Counted from the first letter of the stretch, positions 25,275-34,250 are shown. The stretch is 64,000 nucleotides of DNA from an uncultured Roseicyclus sp. (GCA_947500415.1 CANMRT010000001.1:336982-400981); one strand, 5' to 3'. The notes: generated by a model not told the origin, from the letters alone. Translations and numbers: made by a program.

Positions 25275-26087
25275 TTAACCGCCAGTGCAGTTATTCAGCT
25301 CAACAGCCATGCGCGAGCCAATAACGGTGATACGCAGATCCGACCGGTTTAGCGCGAAGGGCCCCTGATCGGCGGGTACCACATCGGCCACGGCGACGAC
25401 TTGGCCGCCCTGACGCTCTGAAGTCGCCTCTGACACCCAGACCATCGGATCGCGATGTTCGACCACTACCGTTTCATCGTTGCCCGTTGCAGGCACCTGC
25501 GCACGCACTGTCACGCGCAACCCGTCGCTGATCGGTTCAATGGCACAAGTCACCGCGCCCGCCCCGGCCTCTGCCGCGGTGAATGGACGATCCGACAGTG
25601 CCGCTGCAATCGCGCCGTCCCGCGCCGTTGAGGCAGGTAAGACGCCACCGAGATCGACCGTGATGGGCATACAGACATCCTGGCACACACCCAGATCAAG
25701 GCGTCCGGCTATCTGAGCTGTGCCGTTGGTGTTGATCGCAAATTCTACGGGCAAAATGACGGAGCCCTCATAACCGAGCGACCGCAATCCGTTTGTAAAA
25801 AACACCTGCGGGCGGGGCCAGTGGATCGCCATTCCCGCAATGCCGTCTGCATCGGTCAGGCGCAGAACGGTCGGCACACCCCCTTCGCCAGGCGCGCGCC
25901 AGTAGGTCTTCCAGCCGGGGGCCAGATCAATGCGGATCGCGGCCATGTGCCGGTCGTCGGACATGCGATAGCCGGGCAGCAGACTGACCTGCACAACTTC
26001 ATCAGCCGAGAAGAACTGGGCCGAAGCGGGCAGTGCAGACATCAATCCAAGCGCAAAGGCGCCGAAGGTGCGGGCAAAAAAAGTCAT
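25275..26087 (-). CDS. DsbD-alpha-like periplasmic protein
   Basis: A 270-residue exported protein resembling the N-terminal (alpha) domain of DsbD/ScsB thiol reductases. The signal peptide ends at about residue 23 (ALPASA before QFF). The domain keeps the WKTYWRAPGEGGVPT strand and a Cys pair C135-x3-C139 (LGVCQDVCMP), the redox site in this family. The membrane and thioredoxin-like domains of full DsbD are absent, so it would need an electron partner. I start at MTFFARTF because of the signal peptide. It diverges from yqgE. Confidence 0.85.
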   Translation of the reverse strand: MTFFARTFGAFALGLMSALPASAQFFSADEVVQVSLLPGYRMSDDRHMAAIRIDLAPGWKTYWRAPGEGGVPTVLRLTDADGIAGMAIHWPRPQVFFTNGLRSLGYEGSVILPVEFAINTNGTAQIAGRLDLGVCQDVCMPITVDLGGVLPASTARDGAIAAALSDRPFTAAEAGAGAVTCAIEPISDGLRVTVRAQVPATGNDETVVVEHRDPMVWVSEATSERQGGQVVAVADVVPADQGPFALNRSDLRITVIGSRMAVELNNCTGG

Positions 26088-26194
26088 GACACCCGAGTTA
26101 GGAAGTTGCGCACGAAATGAAAAGTCACGATTCCGAGACACGACGCATGGTGTTGGCGATTGATTGATTCCGGCAACACGCCCATGCTTGGCCC

Positions 26195-26773
26195 ATGACC
26201 ATGCCAGACCTTGCCCACGACCTGACCGGGAAGCTGCTGCTTGCCATGCCCGGAATGGAAGATCCGCGTTTTGCGGGAGCGGTGGTGTTCATGTGCGTTC
26301 ACTCGCCCGGTCAATCCATGGGCCTGATCGTCAACAAGTCGGTCGATGAGATAACCTTCGCCGAAATGATGGAGCAGTTGGAGATCCCCAAACGGGGCAC
26401 ACCACCAGATGTGCCGGTCTGCTACGGAGGGCCGGTGGAATTGCGTCGTGGGTTTGTATTGCATTCGTCGGACTACAAGCCGCGCGGGGAAGAGGCGCTG
26501 CGTGTGGATCATCGTTTCGCCATGACCGGCACGATGGAAATTCTGGAGGACATCGCCGCAGGGCGCGGGCCACAGCGCGCACTTCTGGCGCTTGGTTATT
26601 CCGGTTGGGGCGAAGGGCAGTTGGAAGAGGAAATCCAGCGCAACGATTGGCTAACCGCCGATGCCACGCCGGAACTGGTGTTTGATATTTCGATGGAGCG
26701 GAAATGGGACGCGGCGCTGGAGAGTCTTGGTGTTAGTCCGCTGACGCTATCGAGCGAGGCGGGCCACGCCTGA
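26195..26773 (+). CDS. YqgE/AlgH family protein
   Basis: A 192-residue cytosolic protein of the UPF0301 family. Signatures are GKLLLAMPGMEDPRFAGAVVFMCVHSPGQSMGLIVNKSV near the N-terminus, VCYGGPVELRRGFVLHS in the middle and LLALGYSGWGEGQLEEEI later. Biochemical function is not established; the family is often called a putative transcriptional regulator. It diverges from the DsbD-alpha-like gene, and its 3' end faces the Sua5-type gene 3 nt away. Confidence 0.93.
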   Translation: MTMPDLAHDLTGKLLLAMPGMEDPRFAGAVVFMCVHSPGQSMGLIVNKSVDEITFAEMMEQLEIPKRGTPPDVPVCYGGPVELRRGFVLHSSDYKPRGEEALRVDHRFAMTGTMEILEDIAAGRGPQRALLALGYSGWGEGQLEEEIQRNDWLTADATPELVFDISMERKWDAALESLGVSPLTLSSEAGHA

Positions 26774-26776
26774 AGT

Positions 26777-27748
26777 TCATTGGTTCGCCTGAAAAGCCGC
26801 ACGTCTGAGCCTGTCGTTGATCGCGCGACCAAGCCCTATTTCGGGGATGTCTGTCACTCTGATACGTTCCGCGCCTCGCGCCATCGCCAAGCGGTCGGCG
26901 TCATGCAAAACGGAAAACAGGTTTGCTGCGGCTTCAAGCAGGTCGCCTTTCGCAGACAGGGTAAGATCGCCGGGCGCTGACCCAAACCCGATCACGAGAT
27001 CTCCAGAACGTGCCTCCCCGCCTACGACCAAAGGCATTTGCGTCGCATAGTGGCGTTCCATCTGCCCGGGGGCTTCCACGCGGCCCGGTGTCAGATCAGT
27101 AGCGAGTGGACCAACCACTGCCTCAATCGCCTCGCGTGCAATTCCGCCTTCGCGCAGCAAGCGAACGGCTCTCAGGTCGGGAGCCAGAATGGTCGATTCC
27201 AAACCGACGGTGCAGGACCCGCCGTCAAGGATGGCATCAACTTTGCTGCCAAGACTATCTGCAACGTGCGCCGCTTTTGTTGGGCTCACGCGACCCGAAG
27301 GGTTCGCCGATGGGGCTGCCACAGGCCCGCCAAAGGCTTCAAGCACCTTGCGGGCCAAGGGATGTGCGGGGATGCGAACGGCGAGCGTGTCTAACCCGCC
27401 GCCTACCAAATCCGCGACCTTGCCACGCGATGGCAAAACCAACGTCATCGCGCCCGGCCAGAACGCTTCGGCCAACTTGCGCGCGACGGGAGTAACCTCG
27501 GCCAGCTCTTCTACTTGATCCACCGATGCCACATGCACGATCAACGGGTTGAACCGGGGCCTGCCCTTTGCCTCGAATATCCGCGCTACGGCTTGCGGAT
27601 TGCGCGCATCGGCGGCAAGGCCGTAGACCGTCTCGGTCGGCAGGGCCAGTAAGCCGCCCCCGCGCAGAACCTCTGCTGCTCGCGCAACACCCGCGACATC
27701 ATCGTGCAACATTTCGGGGTGAGGGTGATCCGCGATAGAGTGGGGCAT
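26777..27748 (-). CDS. L-threonylcarbamoyladenylate synthase (Sua5 type)
   Basis: Forms threonylcarbamoyl-AMP from threonine, bicarbonate and ATP, the first step of the t6A modification at A37 of ANN-decoding tRNAs. The YrdC domain shows LPTETVYGLAADA, KGRPRFNPLIVH (61-72) and APSANPSG near residue 150. The 323-residue length and the second domain at about 205-323 mark it as Sua5 rather than the short TsaC. It converges on yqgE and diverges from the acyl-CoA dehydrogenase gene. Confidence 0.93.
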   Translation of the reverse strand: MPHSIADHPHPEMLHDDVAGVARAAEVLRGGGLLALPTETVYGLAADARNPQAVARIFEAKGRPRFNPLIVHVASVDQVEELAEVTPVARKLAEAFWPGAMTLVLPSRGKVADLVGGGLDTLAVRIPAHPLARKVLEAFGGPVAAPSANPSGRVSPTKAAHVADSLGSKVDAILDGGSCTVGLESTILAPDLRAVRLLREGGIAREAIEAVVGPLATDLTPGRVEAPGQMERHYATQMPLVVGGEARSGDLVIGFGSAPGDLTLSAKGDLLEAAANLFSVLHDADRLAMARGAERIRVTDIPEIGLGRAINDRLRRAAFQANQ

Positions 27749-27864
27749 CCGTGACGTAACGTTGAAGTTGCTTACTACAGGGATCGGACCCTAGGTCTGT
27801 GCCCTAAGACCGAGGCCCCTAGCGCATTGCCCGCGCTTTCGCAAACTTTGAGCGAGGACCAGAC

Positions 27865-29544
27865 ATGCCCTACCGCGCGCCAGTATCCGACATTTCCTTT
27901 TGCCTCGACCACGTCGTGGGCTTTGACCGCGTCCAGCAGGCAGAGATCTTTGCCGAAGCCTCGACTGACCTTGTGCAGGCCATGCTGACAGAAGCGGGTC
28001 GCATCTGCGAAGAAGTAATCGCGCCGCTGAACCGCCCAGGTGACCTGCATCCTGCCGTTCTGGAAAACGGCATTGTCCGCACGTCGCCCGGTTATGGCGA
28101 TGGCTATCATGCGCTTGCTGAAGCGGGCTTCATGGGCATCTCGGCCGATCCGGAATTCGGCGGTCTAGGGCTGCCGCACACGGTCACGACTGCTGTAAAC
28201 GAGATGATCGGGGGTGCCTGTCTGTCGCTTGAGCTGAACCCGCTGATGACCCAAGGCCAGATCGAAGCATTGGAGCATCATGCGTCTGACGAGATCAAGG
28301 CGCTCTATCTGCCCAAATTGATTTCGGGCGAATGGTCTGGCACCATGAACCTGACCGAACCGCAGGCAGGGTCCGATGTGGGTGCGTTAACGTCGAAGGC
28401 CGTTTCGAACGGTGATGGCACTTATGCGGTGTCGGGTCAGAAGATCTACATTTCCTGGGGCGACAACGACTTTACCGAAAATATCGTTCACCTCGTCCTC
28501 GCCCGTCTGCCCGACGCGCCGTCTGGCACCAAGGGCATCAGCCTGTTCCTTGTCCCAAAGAAAATCCCCGATGCTGACGGCAATCCTGGCGTCGCCAATA
28601 CCCTCAAGGTTGTGTCGCTAGAACATAAGATGGGCCTCCATGGCTCCCCCACCTGCGTGATGCAATACGACGGCGCCACCGGCTGGCTCATCGGGGAAGA
28701 GAACAAAGGCATGGCCGCGATGTTCACTATGATGAACAACGCGCGGCTTGGTGTGGCGGTGCAGGGGGTCTCGGTTGCCGACGCCGCCTACCAACACGCT
28801 TTGACCTATGCGCTCGACCGCAAGCAGGGCCGCACCAACGGACCAACCGGCGCAATCATCGACCACGCCGATGTGCGTCGAATGCTGATGGAAATGAAGG
28901 CCGAGACCTTCGCTGCCCGCGCCATGGCGCTTGATTTGGCGGTCTGTATCGACCTTGCAAAGACCGGTGACAATGCCGCCGACGCTCGCGCAGCCTTCCT
29001 GACGCCGATCGCAAAGGCCTATGGGACAGAGACCGGCATGAAGGTCGCAGACATGGGCATTCAGGTGCATGGTGGCATGGGTTTCATCGAGGAAACTGGC
29101 GCCGCCCAATATGCCCGCGACGTCCGCGTGACCGCCATCTATGAGGGTACCAACGGCATTCAGGCTATGGACCTTGCAGGCCGCAAACTGATGGACGGTG
29201 GCAAAGCAGCCTTCGCTTTGCTCGACGAAATTGCAGCCGATGCGGGCGACTTCGCCCCAGTCATCCGCCCGATGGTCGAGGCATTGCGCAAGACAACCGA
29301 GGATGTCCTCGCCCTCGACATGGCGGACCGCTTTGGCGGCGCGGTCCCGTTTCTGATGGCCTATGCTCGCGTCCTTGGCGCGCACTACCACGCGAAAGCC
29401 GCGGCAAGCGGCGACAAGACCCGCATAGCGCTGGCCCATTTCCATATCACACGCTTGCTGCCAGAGGCTCACGCGATGATGGTACAGGCGCGCTGCGGGT
29501 CAGGGGGGCTTTATGATCTTTCGCCCGACGATTTGGCGGCGTAG
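27865..29544 (+). CDS. Acyl-CoA dehydrogenase, DmdC-like
   Basis: FAD-dependent acyl-CoA dehydrogenase of 559 residues with the extra C-terminal domain found in the DmdC group (3-methylmercaptopropionyl-CoA dehydrogenase of marine DMSP degradation). The start MPYRAPVSDISFCLDHVVGF is typical of that group. MNLTEPQAGSDVGAL is the FAD/substrate signature, and YEGTNGIQAMDL near residue 425 carries the likely catalytic Glu. No dmdA or dmdB is nearby, so a different acyl-CoA substrate is just as possible. The metallo-hydrolase gene follows 9 nt later. Confidence 0.88.
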   Translation: MPYRAPVSDISFCLDHVVGFDRVQQAEIFAEASTDLVQAMLTEAGRICEEVIAPLNRPGDLHPAVLENGIVRTSPGYGDGYHALAEAGFMGISADPEFGGLGLPHTVTTAVNEMIGGACLSLELNPLMTQGQIEALEHHASDEIKALYLPKLISGEWSGTMNLTEPQAGSDVGALTSKAVSNGDGTYAVSGQKIYISWGDNDFTENIVHLVLARLPDAPSGTKGISLFLVPKKIPDADGNPGVANTLKVVSLEHKMGLHGSPTCVMQYDGATGWLIGEENKGMAAMFTMMNNARLGVAVQGVSVADAAYQHALTYALDRKQGRTNGPTGAIIDHADVRRMLMEMKAETFAARAMALDLAVCIDLAKTGDNAADARAAFLTPIAKAYGTETGMKVADMGIQVHGGMGFIEETGAAQYARDVRVTAIYEGTNGIQAMDLAGRKLMDGGKAAFALLDEIAADAGDFAPVIRPMVEALRKTTEDVLALDMADRFGGAVPFLMAYARVLGAHYHAKAAASGDKTRIALAHFHITRLLPEAHAMMVQARCGSGGLYDLSPDDLAA

Positions 29545-29553
29545 GTCACGGGC

Positions 29554-30585
29554 ATGACCGCCCCTATCCGAACACCCTTCGAGCAAACCCCAGCTGAGGC
29601 CGAAGCCGTTGAGGTTGCTGAGGGCTTGCTATGGCTACGTATCTCGCTGCCCATGGCGTTGGATCATGTGAACACTTACGCCCTGCGCGACGACGATGGC
29701 TGGACGCTTATCGACACGGGCCTCAATACCAAACGCACCCGGGCGATATGGGAGGCCGTGTTGGACGGCCCGTTAAAGGGCGCGCCGGTTCAGCGGCTGG
29801 TCGTGACCCATCATCACCCGGATCACGTGGGCCTTGCCGGCTGGTTCCAGTCGAAGGGGATCGAGCTTTGCATGACCCGCACCGCTTGGCTCTTTTCGCG
29901 GATGCTCACGCTGGATGAACAGGCGAAGACCACCCACGAGCAAGTGCAGTTCTGGATTGAAGCAGGCATGGAAACCGACGTGCTGGAAAAGCGCCGCGCG
30001 GAACGTCCCTTCAACTTTGCAGACATCGTGTACCCCATGCCACTTGGCTTCACGCGGCTGATTGAGGGCGACAGCATCGAGATGGGTGGCCGCACTTGGG
30101 ACATCCGTTTTGGCCATGGCCACGCCCCGGACCACGCCACGTTCTGGAGCAGGGATGGGGAGTTGGTGATCGGTGGCGACCAATTGCTAGCCACGATATC
30201 CCCCAACATCGGCGTGTATGCGACGGAACCTGGTGCAGACCCCGTTGGCGAATGGATGGCGGCCTGTGGGGCGTTGCAACCTCATGCAAAGGAAAGCCAG
30301 TTGGTTTTGCCTGGCCACAAGTTGCCTTTCACCGGACTCCCCGCTCGGATGCGCCAGTTGATCGACAATCACCACGGCGCGCTGGACCGGCTTCGTGACC
30401 ACATCGCCAAAGCTCCGCGTACGGCTGCGGAATGCTTCCCGCCGCTTTACAAGCGTACAATCGACGAAGGCACCTATGGCCTCGCGCTGGTTGAGGCTGT
30501 GGCCCACGTGAACCATTTGCACCAACTCGGCGACGTGACCCGGACAAAGCGCGCAGACGGGGCGTGGGAATTCAGCCTGAACTGA
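29554..30585 (+). CDS. MBL-fold metallo-hydrolase
   Basis: A 343-residue metallo-beta-lactamase-fold hydrolase, cytosolic. The metal site THHHPDH (85-91) is intact, and later ligands appear in FGHGHAPDHATF, IGGDQLL and VLPGHKLPF. The C-terminal 80 residues look like the winged-helix domain of LACTB2-like enzymes. Located directly after an acyl-CoA dehydrogenase, it may act on a thioester or related product, but the substrate cannot be read from the sequence. Confidence 0.88.
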   Translation: MTAPIRTPFEQTPAEAEAVEVAEGLLWLRISLPMALDHVNTYALRDDDGWTLIDTGLNTKRTRAIWEAVLDGPLKGAPVQRLVVTHHHPDHVGLAGWFQSKGIELCMTRTAWLFSRMLTLDEQAKTTHEQVQFWIEAGMETDVLEKRRAERPFNFADIVYPMPLGFTRLIEGDSIEMGGRTWDIRFGHGHAPDHATFWSRDGELVIGGDQLLATISPNIGVYATEPGADPVGEWMAACGALQPHAKESQLVLPGHKLPFTGLPARMRQLIDNHHGALDRLRDHIAKAPRTAAECFPPLYKRTIDEGTYGLALVEAVAHVNHLHQLGDVTRTKRADGAWEFSLN

Positions 30586-30696
30586 TCACGTTTTCTGGTC
30601 GCGGCTTGACGCCACAGGGGCTTGGGGCTGACACTTTCGCCATTGTGATATATTCCACTGCCAAATTGATTTCCTTGGACATGAAGGACCAGACCC

Positions 30697-30840
30697 ATGG
30701 CCGACAACAACGAACACAAGCACGGTGAAATGGACATCACCGATCAGGAAAAGACCTTCGACGGGTTCATGAAGTGGTCCACGAACGTGGCGATCATTTC
30801 GATCCTGATCGTGATCGGCCTCGCGATATTCGCCACATGA
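30697..30840 (+). CDS. aa3-type cytochrome c oxidase subunit IV
   Basis: A 47-residue inner-membrane protein, easily missed because of its size. It begins MADNNEHKHGEMDITDQEKTF, with the conserved soluble D-I-x-x-Q-x-x-T-F-x-G-F motif, then a single membrane helix (about residues 30-46). This is the small subunit IV seen in Rhodobacter and Paracoccus aa3 oxidases; its exact role is unclear. An ATG with purine-rich upstream sequence (GAAGGA) supports the start. Its stop overlaps the ATG of the following lipoprotein gene. Confidence 0.88.
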   Translation: MADNNEHKHGEMDITDQEKTFDGFMKWSTNVAIISILIVIGLAIFAT

Positions 30841-31460
30841 TCCGCGCGCTTCGTATCGCTGCCGCTGGTCTACTCGCCCTGGCTTTGACCGGGTGCGTGG
30901 GCGAAGCCGTTTGGGATTCGGACGAAGCCGTGTCCCGCGCCACATACGTCGAACCGGGTCCCGCGACCGTGACGTTGATCACATCGATCAACACACGGAA
31001 CAACTCAGGCGCGCATTCCGCGTTGTTGATCGACGGGGCGCAACGGCTTTTGTTTGACCCCGCTGGCAACTGGCACAATCCGGGCATCCCTGAGCGCAAT
31101 GACGTCCTCTTCGGCATGTCGCCCGGATACATGGATCTCTATTATGCATTCCAATCGAATGGAGTGTTTGAGGTACGCACGCAGACGGTAGAGGTTTCCG
31201 CCTCCACAGCAGCGCAATTGAGCCAAGCCGTACAATCCTACGGTGCGGTTGCGCCTGCCTTCTGTTCGCGTTCCATCACCGAGATCCTTTCGGGCACCCC
31301 GGGTTTCCAGACCGTGACACCGGGCTTTTTCCCGATGAACACGATGGAGCAGTTTGGTCAGCTTCCCGGCGTTATTACGGCAACGATTGTCGGCACGACG
31401 GGGGATGAGGAAAACGGTTCGGACGCAGTCCTTGCGGCGCAGGTTGCCGGAGCAGGCTGA
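30837..31460 (+). CDS. Lipoprotein, possible permuted papain-like hydrolase
   Basis: A 207-residue lipoprotein. The signal peptide ends in a lipobox LALTGC (Cys20). His60 lies in GAHSALLI, followed by LLFDPAGNW, and Cys143 lies in FCSRSITEIL. This order, His first and Cys later in a CS-x-x-I context, resembles circularly permuted NlpC/P60 papain-like enzymes (the YiiX/YaeF group). That is an inference from short motifs, not proven. Its ATG overlaps the stop of the oxidase subunit IV gene; a strong terminator follows its stop. Confidence 0.7.
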   Translation: MIRALRIAAAGLLALALTGCVGEAVWDSDEAVSRATYVEPGPATVTLITSINTRNNSGAHSALLIDGAQRLLFDPAGNWHNPGIPERNDVLFGMSPGYMDLYYAFQSNGVFEVRTQTVEVSASTAAQLSQAVQSYGAVAPAFCSRSITEILSGTPGFQTVTPGFFPMNTMEQFGQLPGVITATIVGTTGDEENGSDAVLAAQVAGAG

Positions 31461-31484
31461 CACGCGCTTCCATTCGAACAAAAC

Positions 31485-31519
31485 AAAACCCCCGCGGCCA
31501 GGCCTCGGGGGTTTTCTTA
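31485..31519. terminator. Bidirectional intrinsic terminator
   Basis: A 10-bp stem of AAAACCCCCG pairing with CGGGGGTTTT around an 11-nt loop, followed on the plus strand by TTTTCTTATTTTC. On the minus strand the mirror image gives TTTTGTTTTG. It lies between the convergent lipoprotein and rpsU genes and can serve both. Confidence 0.88.
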
Positions 31520-31557
31520 TTTTCTGATTCGCGGGTCGAACCCGGGACGAAGGTGCC

Positions 31558-31764
31558 TTACAGCATACCTTCGCGCTGCGCCTTTTTGCGCGCCAACTTG
31601 CGGGCACGGCGGATGGCTTCAGCTTTCTCGCGCGCGCGCTTTTCGGACGGCTTTTCGTAATGCTGCTTGAGCTTCATCTCACGAAAGACGCCTTCACGCT
31701 GAAGTTTTTTCTTCAGGGCGCGGAGTGCCTGATCGACGTTGTTGTCGCGAACACTGACCTGCAT
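31558..31764 (-). CDS. rpsU: 30S ribosomal protein S21
   Basis: Small basic ribosomal protein, 68 residues, needed for early steps of translation initiation. The start [25 protein letters not shown] and the Lys/Arg-rich C-terminus are typical. The ribosome site AAAGGTGG lies just before the start and takes part in a small inverted repeat (31765-31777). It converges on the lipoprotein gene across a shared terminator and diverges from coq9. Confidence 0.97.
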   Translation of the reverse strand: MQVSVRDNNVDQALRALKKKLQREGVFREMKLKQHYEKPSEKRAREKAEAIRRARKLARKKAQREGML

Positions 31765-31777
31765 GTGGTGTCACCAC
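31765..31777 (-). promoter_or_regulatory. Inverted repeat over the rpsU ribosome site
   Basis: GTGGTGACACCAC on the minus strand directly before the ATG; it can fold as a 5-bp stem with a GAC loop. It overlaps part of the purine-rich ribosome site, so it could modulate S21 translation. It may also be chance. Confidence 0.35.
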
Positions 31778-31869
31778 CTTTCTAGGTTAGAATTGATCGG
31801 AACTGCAGGAGGTGGCCGTATAGCAAGGGTCCCCTATCTTGTCTACCATACGGATCTAGGAGGCCCGAG

Positions 31870-32559
31870 ATGAGTGACCAAAGCGATGCGATCCTCGATG
31901 CAGCGATGATGCACGTGCCCTTTGACGGCTGGTCTGAGACAAGTTTCAGCGCCGCGGCACAGGATGCAGGTGTGCCCATAGGCGAGGCCCGCGCACTGTT
32001 CCCGCGCGGTGCCGTGGATCTGGCGGTGGCCTTTCACCGTCGTGGTGACCGGGGATTGGGCACACGCCTGGTTGAGACAGACCTCACCGGCATGCGATTT
32101 CGCGAGAAGGTCACTTGGGCCGTAAAGGCGCGCCTTGATGCGGTGGAGGATGACAAGGAAGCCGTCCGCCGAGGAGCGACGCTGTTTGCCTTGCCTATCT
32201 ATGCCGCCGATGGCGCAAAGCTGGTTTGGGAAACGGCGGACACGATTTGGGCGGGGCTGGGTGATACATCTGAAGACCTGAACTGGTACACCAAGCGTGC
32301 GACCCTTTCTGGCGTCTATTCCGCGACCGTTCTGTTTTGGCTGGGCGATACCTCTGAGGGCCATTCCGCGACTTGGGCGTTTCTGGACCGACGGATAGGC
32401 GACGTGATGCGCTTTGAGGAGATCAAAGCAATGGTGCGCACGAATGCACTGCTGAAGCCATTTGCCGAGGGGTTTGAGCGCTTCGCATCCTCCGTCAAAG
32501 CCCCGGCGCGCCGCGCGCCCGATGACCTGCCCGGCCGTTGGCCGCCGACGGCGAACTAA
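31870..32559 (+). CDS. COQ9 family protein
   Basis: A 229-residue homologue of COQ9, a lipid-binding accessory factor of ubiquinone synthesis that in eukaryotes presents substrate to COQ7. The N-terminal helix-turn-helix, TetR-like part (ILDAAMMHVPFDGWSETSFSAAAQDAG) and the LPIYAADGAKLVWETADTIW stretch are typical, as is NWYTKRATLSGVYSATVLFWLGD. An AGGAGG ribosome site fixes the start. ubiA is on the other side of the window, not linked. Confidence 0.92.
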   Translation: MSDQSDAILDAAMMHVPFDGWSETSFSAAAQDAGVPIGEARALFPRGAVDLAVAFHRRGDRGLGTRLVETDLTGMRFREKVTWAVKARLDAVEDDKEAVRRGATLFALPIYAADGAKLVWETADTIWAGLGDTSEDLNWYTKRATLSGVYSATVLFWLGDTSEGHSATWAFLDRRIGDVMRFEEIKAMVRTNALLKPFAEGFERFASSVKAPARRAPDDLPGRWPPTAN

Positions 32560-32667
32560 GCCGCTCCTCGAGTCTTCGGCCCTCCTTGCAGCTTTTTTTG
32601 AACCGGGTGGGTTGTGTCCCGCTGCTCGGTCGCGTGAGGTGCAAGCAGCGATAAAGCGGAGGGACCC

Positions 32668-33648
32668 ATGGCCGAAATGATGCGCGCGGTAGAGATTTCG
32701 AAACCCGGCGGGCCGGAGGTCTTGCGCCTGTGTGAGCGCCCAGTGCCAAGCCCCGGAGCCGAGCAAATCCTGATCCGCATCGACCATGCGGGCGTCAACC
32801 GCCCCGACGCTTTGCAACGGGCGGGCAGCTACGCGCCACCCAAAGGCGCATCCGATCTGCCAGGGCTGGAAGCGGCTGGGATCGTAGAGGCGGTTGGTCC
32901 TGGCGTGACGCGTTGGAAGGCAGGCGACAAGGTCTGTGCGCTTCTTCCTGGCGGTGGCTACGCTGAATTTGCCACCACCCATCAGGACCATGCGCTGGCG
33001 GTGCCTGATGGCCTGAACATGGCGCAAGCGGCGGCCTTGCCGGAGACGTTTTTCACTGTTTGGTCCAACGTTTTCATGCGCTCCGGCCTGACCGCGGGAC
33101 AGAGGTTCCTTGTCCACGGTGGATCGTCCGGTATCGGCACAACCGCGATCCAGTTGGCCGATGCCTTTGGGGCCCGCGTGTTCACTACGGCGGGCTCTGA
33201 TGAGAAATGTGCCGCCTGCGCCAATCTTGGGGCCGAGCGCGCCATCAATTACCGGGAAGAGGATTTCGTGGACATCCTGCGCAAGGAAGGCGGCGCGGAT
33301 TTGATCCTTGATATGGTTGGCGGCAGTTACCTGCCGCGCAACGTCAAGGCCTTGGCCGACGACGGGCACCTGCAACAGATCGCCTTTCTGCAAGGCCCGA
33401 AGGTTGAGCTCAACTTTGCGCAACTCATGGTGCGGCGGCTGACCATCTCCGGAAGCACCCTGCGCCCGCAATCGGACGCAGCAAAGGCTGGTATCGCGGC
33501 GGAGCTACGGGAAAAGGTCTGGCCGTTGATCGCCTCTGGCCGCGTCGCGCCAGTGATGGATCAGACATTTACCCTTGAGAGTGCATCAGACGCCCATGCG
33601 CGTATGGAAAGCAGCGCGCACATTGGGAAGATCATGCTGGAGATCTAG
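32668..33648 (+). CDS. NAD(P)H quinone oxidoreductase, PIG3-like
   Basis: Zinc-independent medium-chain dehydrogenase/reductase of 326 residues, cytosolic. The N-terminal GroES-like domain (GVNRPDALQRAGSYAPPKGASDLPGLEAAGIVEAVG) lacks the catalytic zinc ligands, and the Rossmann part carries VHGGSSGIGTTAIQLADAFGA. These are features of the PIG3/quinone oxidoreductase branch. A GGAGGGACCC sequence upstream supports the ATG. It is 108 nt downstream of coq9; a quinone link is suggestive only. Convergent with the next gene by 4 nt overlap. Confidence 0.9.
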   Translation: MAEMMRAVEISKPGGPEVLRLCERPVPSPGAEQILIRIDHAGVNRPDALQRAGSYAPPKGASDLPGLEAAGIVEAVGPGVTRWKAGDKVCALLPGGGYAEFATTHQDHALAVPDGLNMAQAAALPETFFTVWSNVFMRSGLTAGQRFLVHGGSSGIGTTAIQLADAFGARVFTTAGSDEKCAACANLGAERAINYREEDFVDILRKEGGADLILDMVGGSYLPRNVKALADDGHLQQIAFLQGPKVELNFAQLMVRRLTISGSTLRPQSDAAKAGIAAELREKVWPLIASGRVAPVMDQTFTLESASDAHARMESSAHIGKIMLEI

Positions 33649-34250
33649 CCAAACGCCTTCCACCCGGCTGCTATCCGGGTGACTGCGGTAACAAGGCAAA
33701 CCGCAGCAAAGCCCCAGGCAATCCACGGGAATACCACTGGGAACAGGCAGAAAGCGGCGAACACCGCGATAGTTTCGGCCCCTTCGGCGAGGCCGCCGAG
33801 GTAGTAGATGCCTTTGCTGGGGAACTCTTCTGACGACATGCCGCGCCGTTCCGCGATGATCGAAAAGGCGAGGAAAGAGGTTCCGGTCAGAACGAAACTC
33901 GCCACCAGAACCGCACCGGGCACGGCATTGGCAGTTGGATCAACCACGATGAAGCCAATCGGGAAGGCGGCGTAGAAGACAAAATCCAATGTGATGTCGA
34001 GGAAGGCGCCCCGATCCGTCGTCTTGGTCATCCGGGCCACGGGGCCATCCAACCCGTCGGCCAATCGATTTGCGGCCAACCCAATCAGTGCCAACCAAAA
34101 CAACCCGCAGGCCGCCGCAACCGTTGCAAGCAGACCAATGGCACATCCAGCCAGTGTGATCTGGTCGGCCCGCACGCCACGCGTCACGAGCCCACGGGCA
34201 ATCGGCTCCATCAAGGCGCGTTGAAGCGGCAGAAGGTGGGCGTCAATCAT
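33645..34250 (-). CDS. CDP-alcohol phosphatidyltransferase family protein
   Basis: Integral membrane protein of 201 residues. The family motif is seen as ADGLDGPVARMTKTTDRGAFLDITLDF: D-x2-D-G-x2-A-R-x8-G-x3-D-x3-D (about residues 64-89), so it should transfer a phospho-alcohol from a CDP-linked donor. It is distinct from pgsA at 3.6 kb; the acceptor (for example serine, inositol or glycerol type) cannot be told. Five or six hydrophobic segments surround the motif. Confidence 0.88.
   Translation of the reverse strand: MIDAHLLPLQRALMEPIARGLVTRGVRADQITLAGCAIGLLATVAAACGLFWLALIGLAANRLADGLDGPVARMTKTTDRGAFLDITLDFVFYAAFPIGFIVVDPTANAVPGAVLVASFVLTGTSFLAFSIIAERRGMSSEEFPSKGIYYLGGLAEGAETIAVFAAFCLFPVVFPWIAWGFAAVCLVTAVTRIAAGWKAFG

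Noticed and set aside
31843-33471. Minus-strand open frame of 542 codons opposite coq9 and the quinone oxidoreductase
   Set aside because: Both plus-strand genes are clear family members; the antisense product is low-complexity and unlike any protein.
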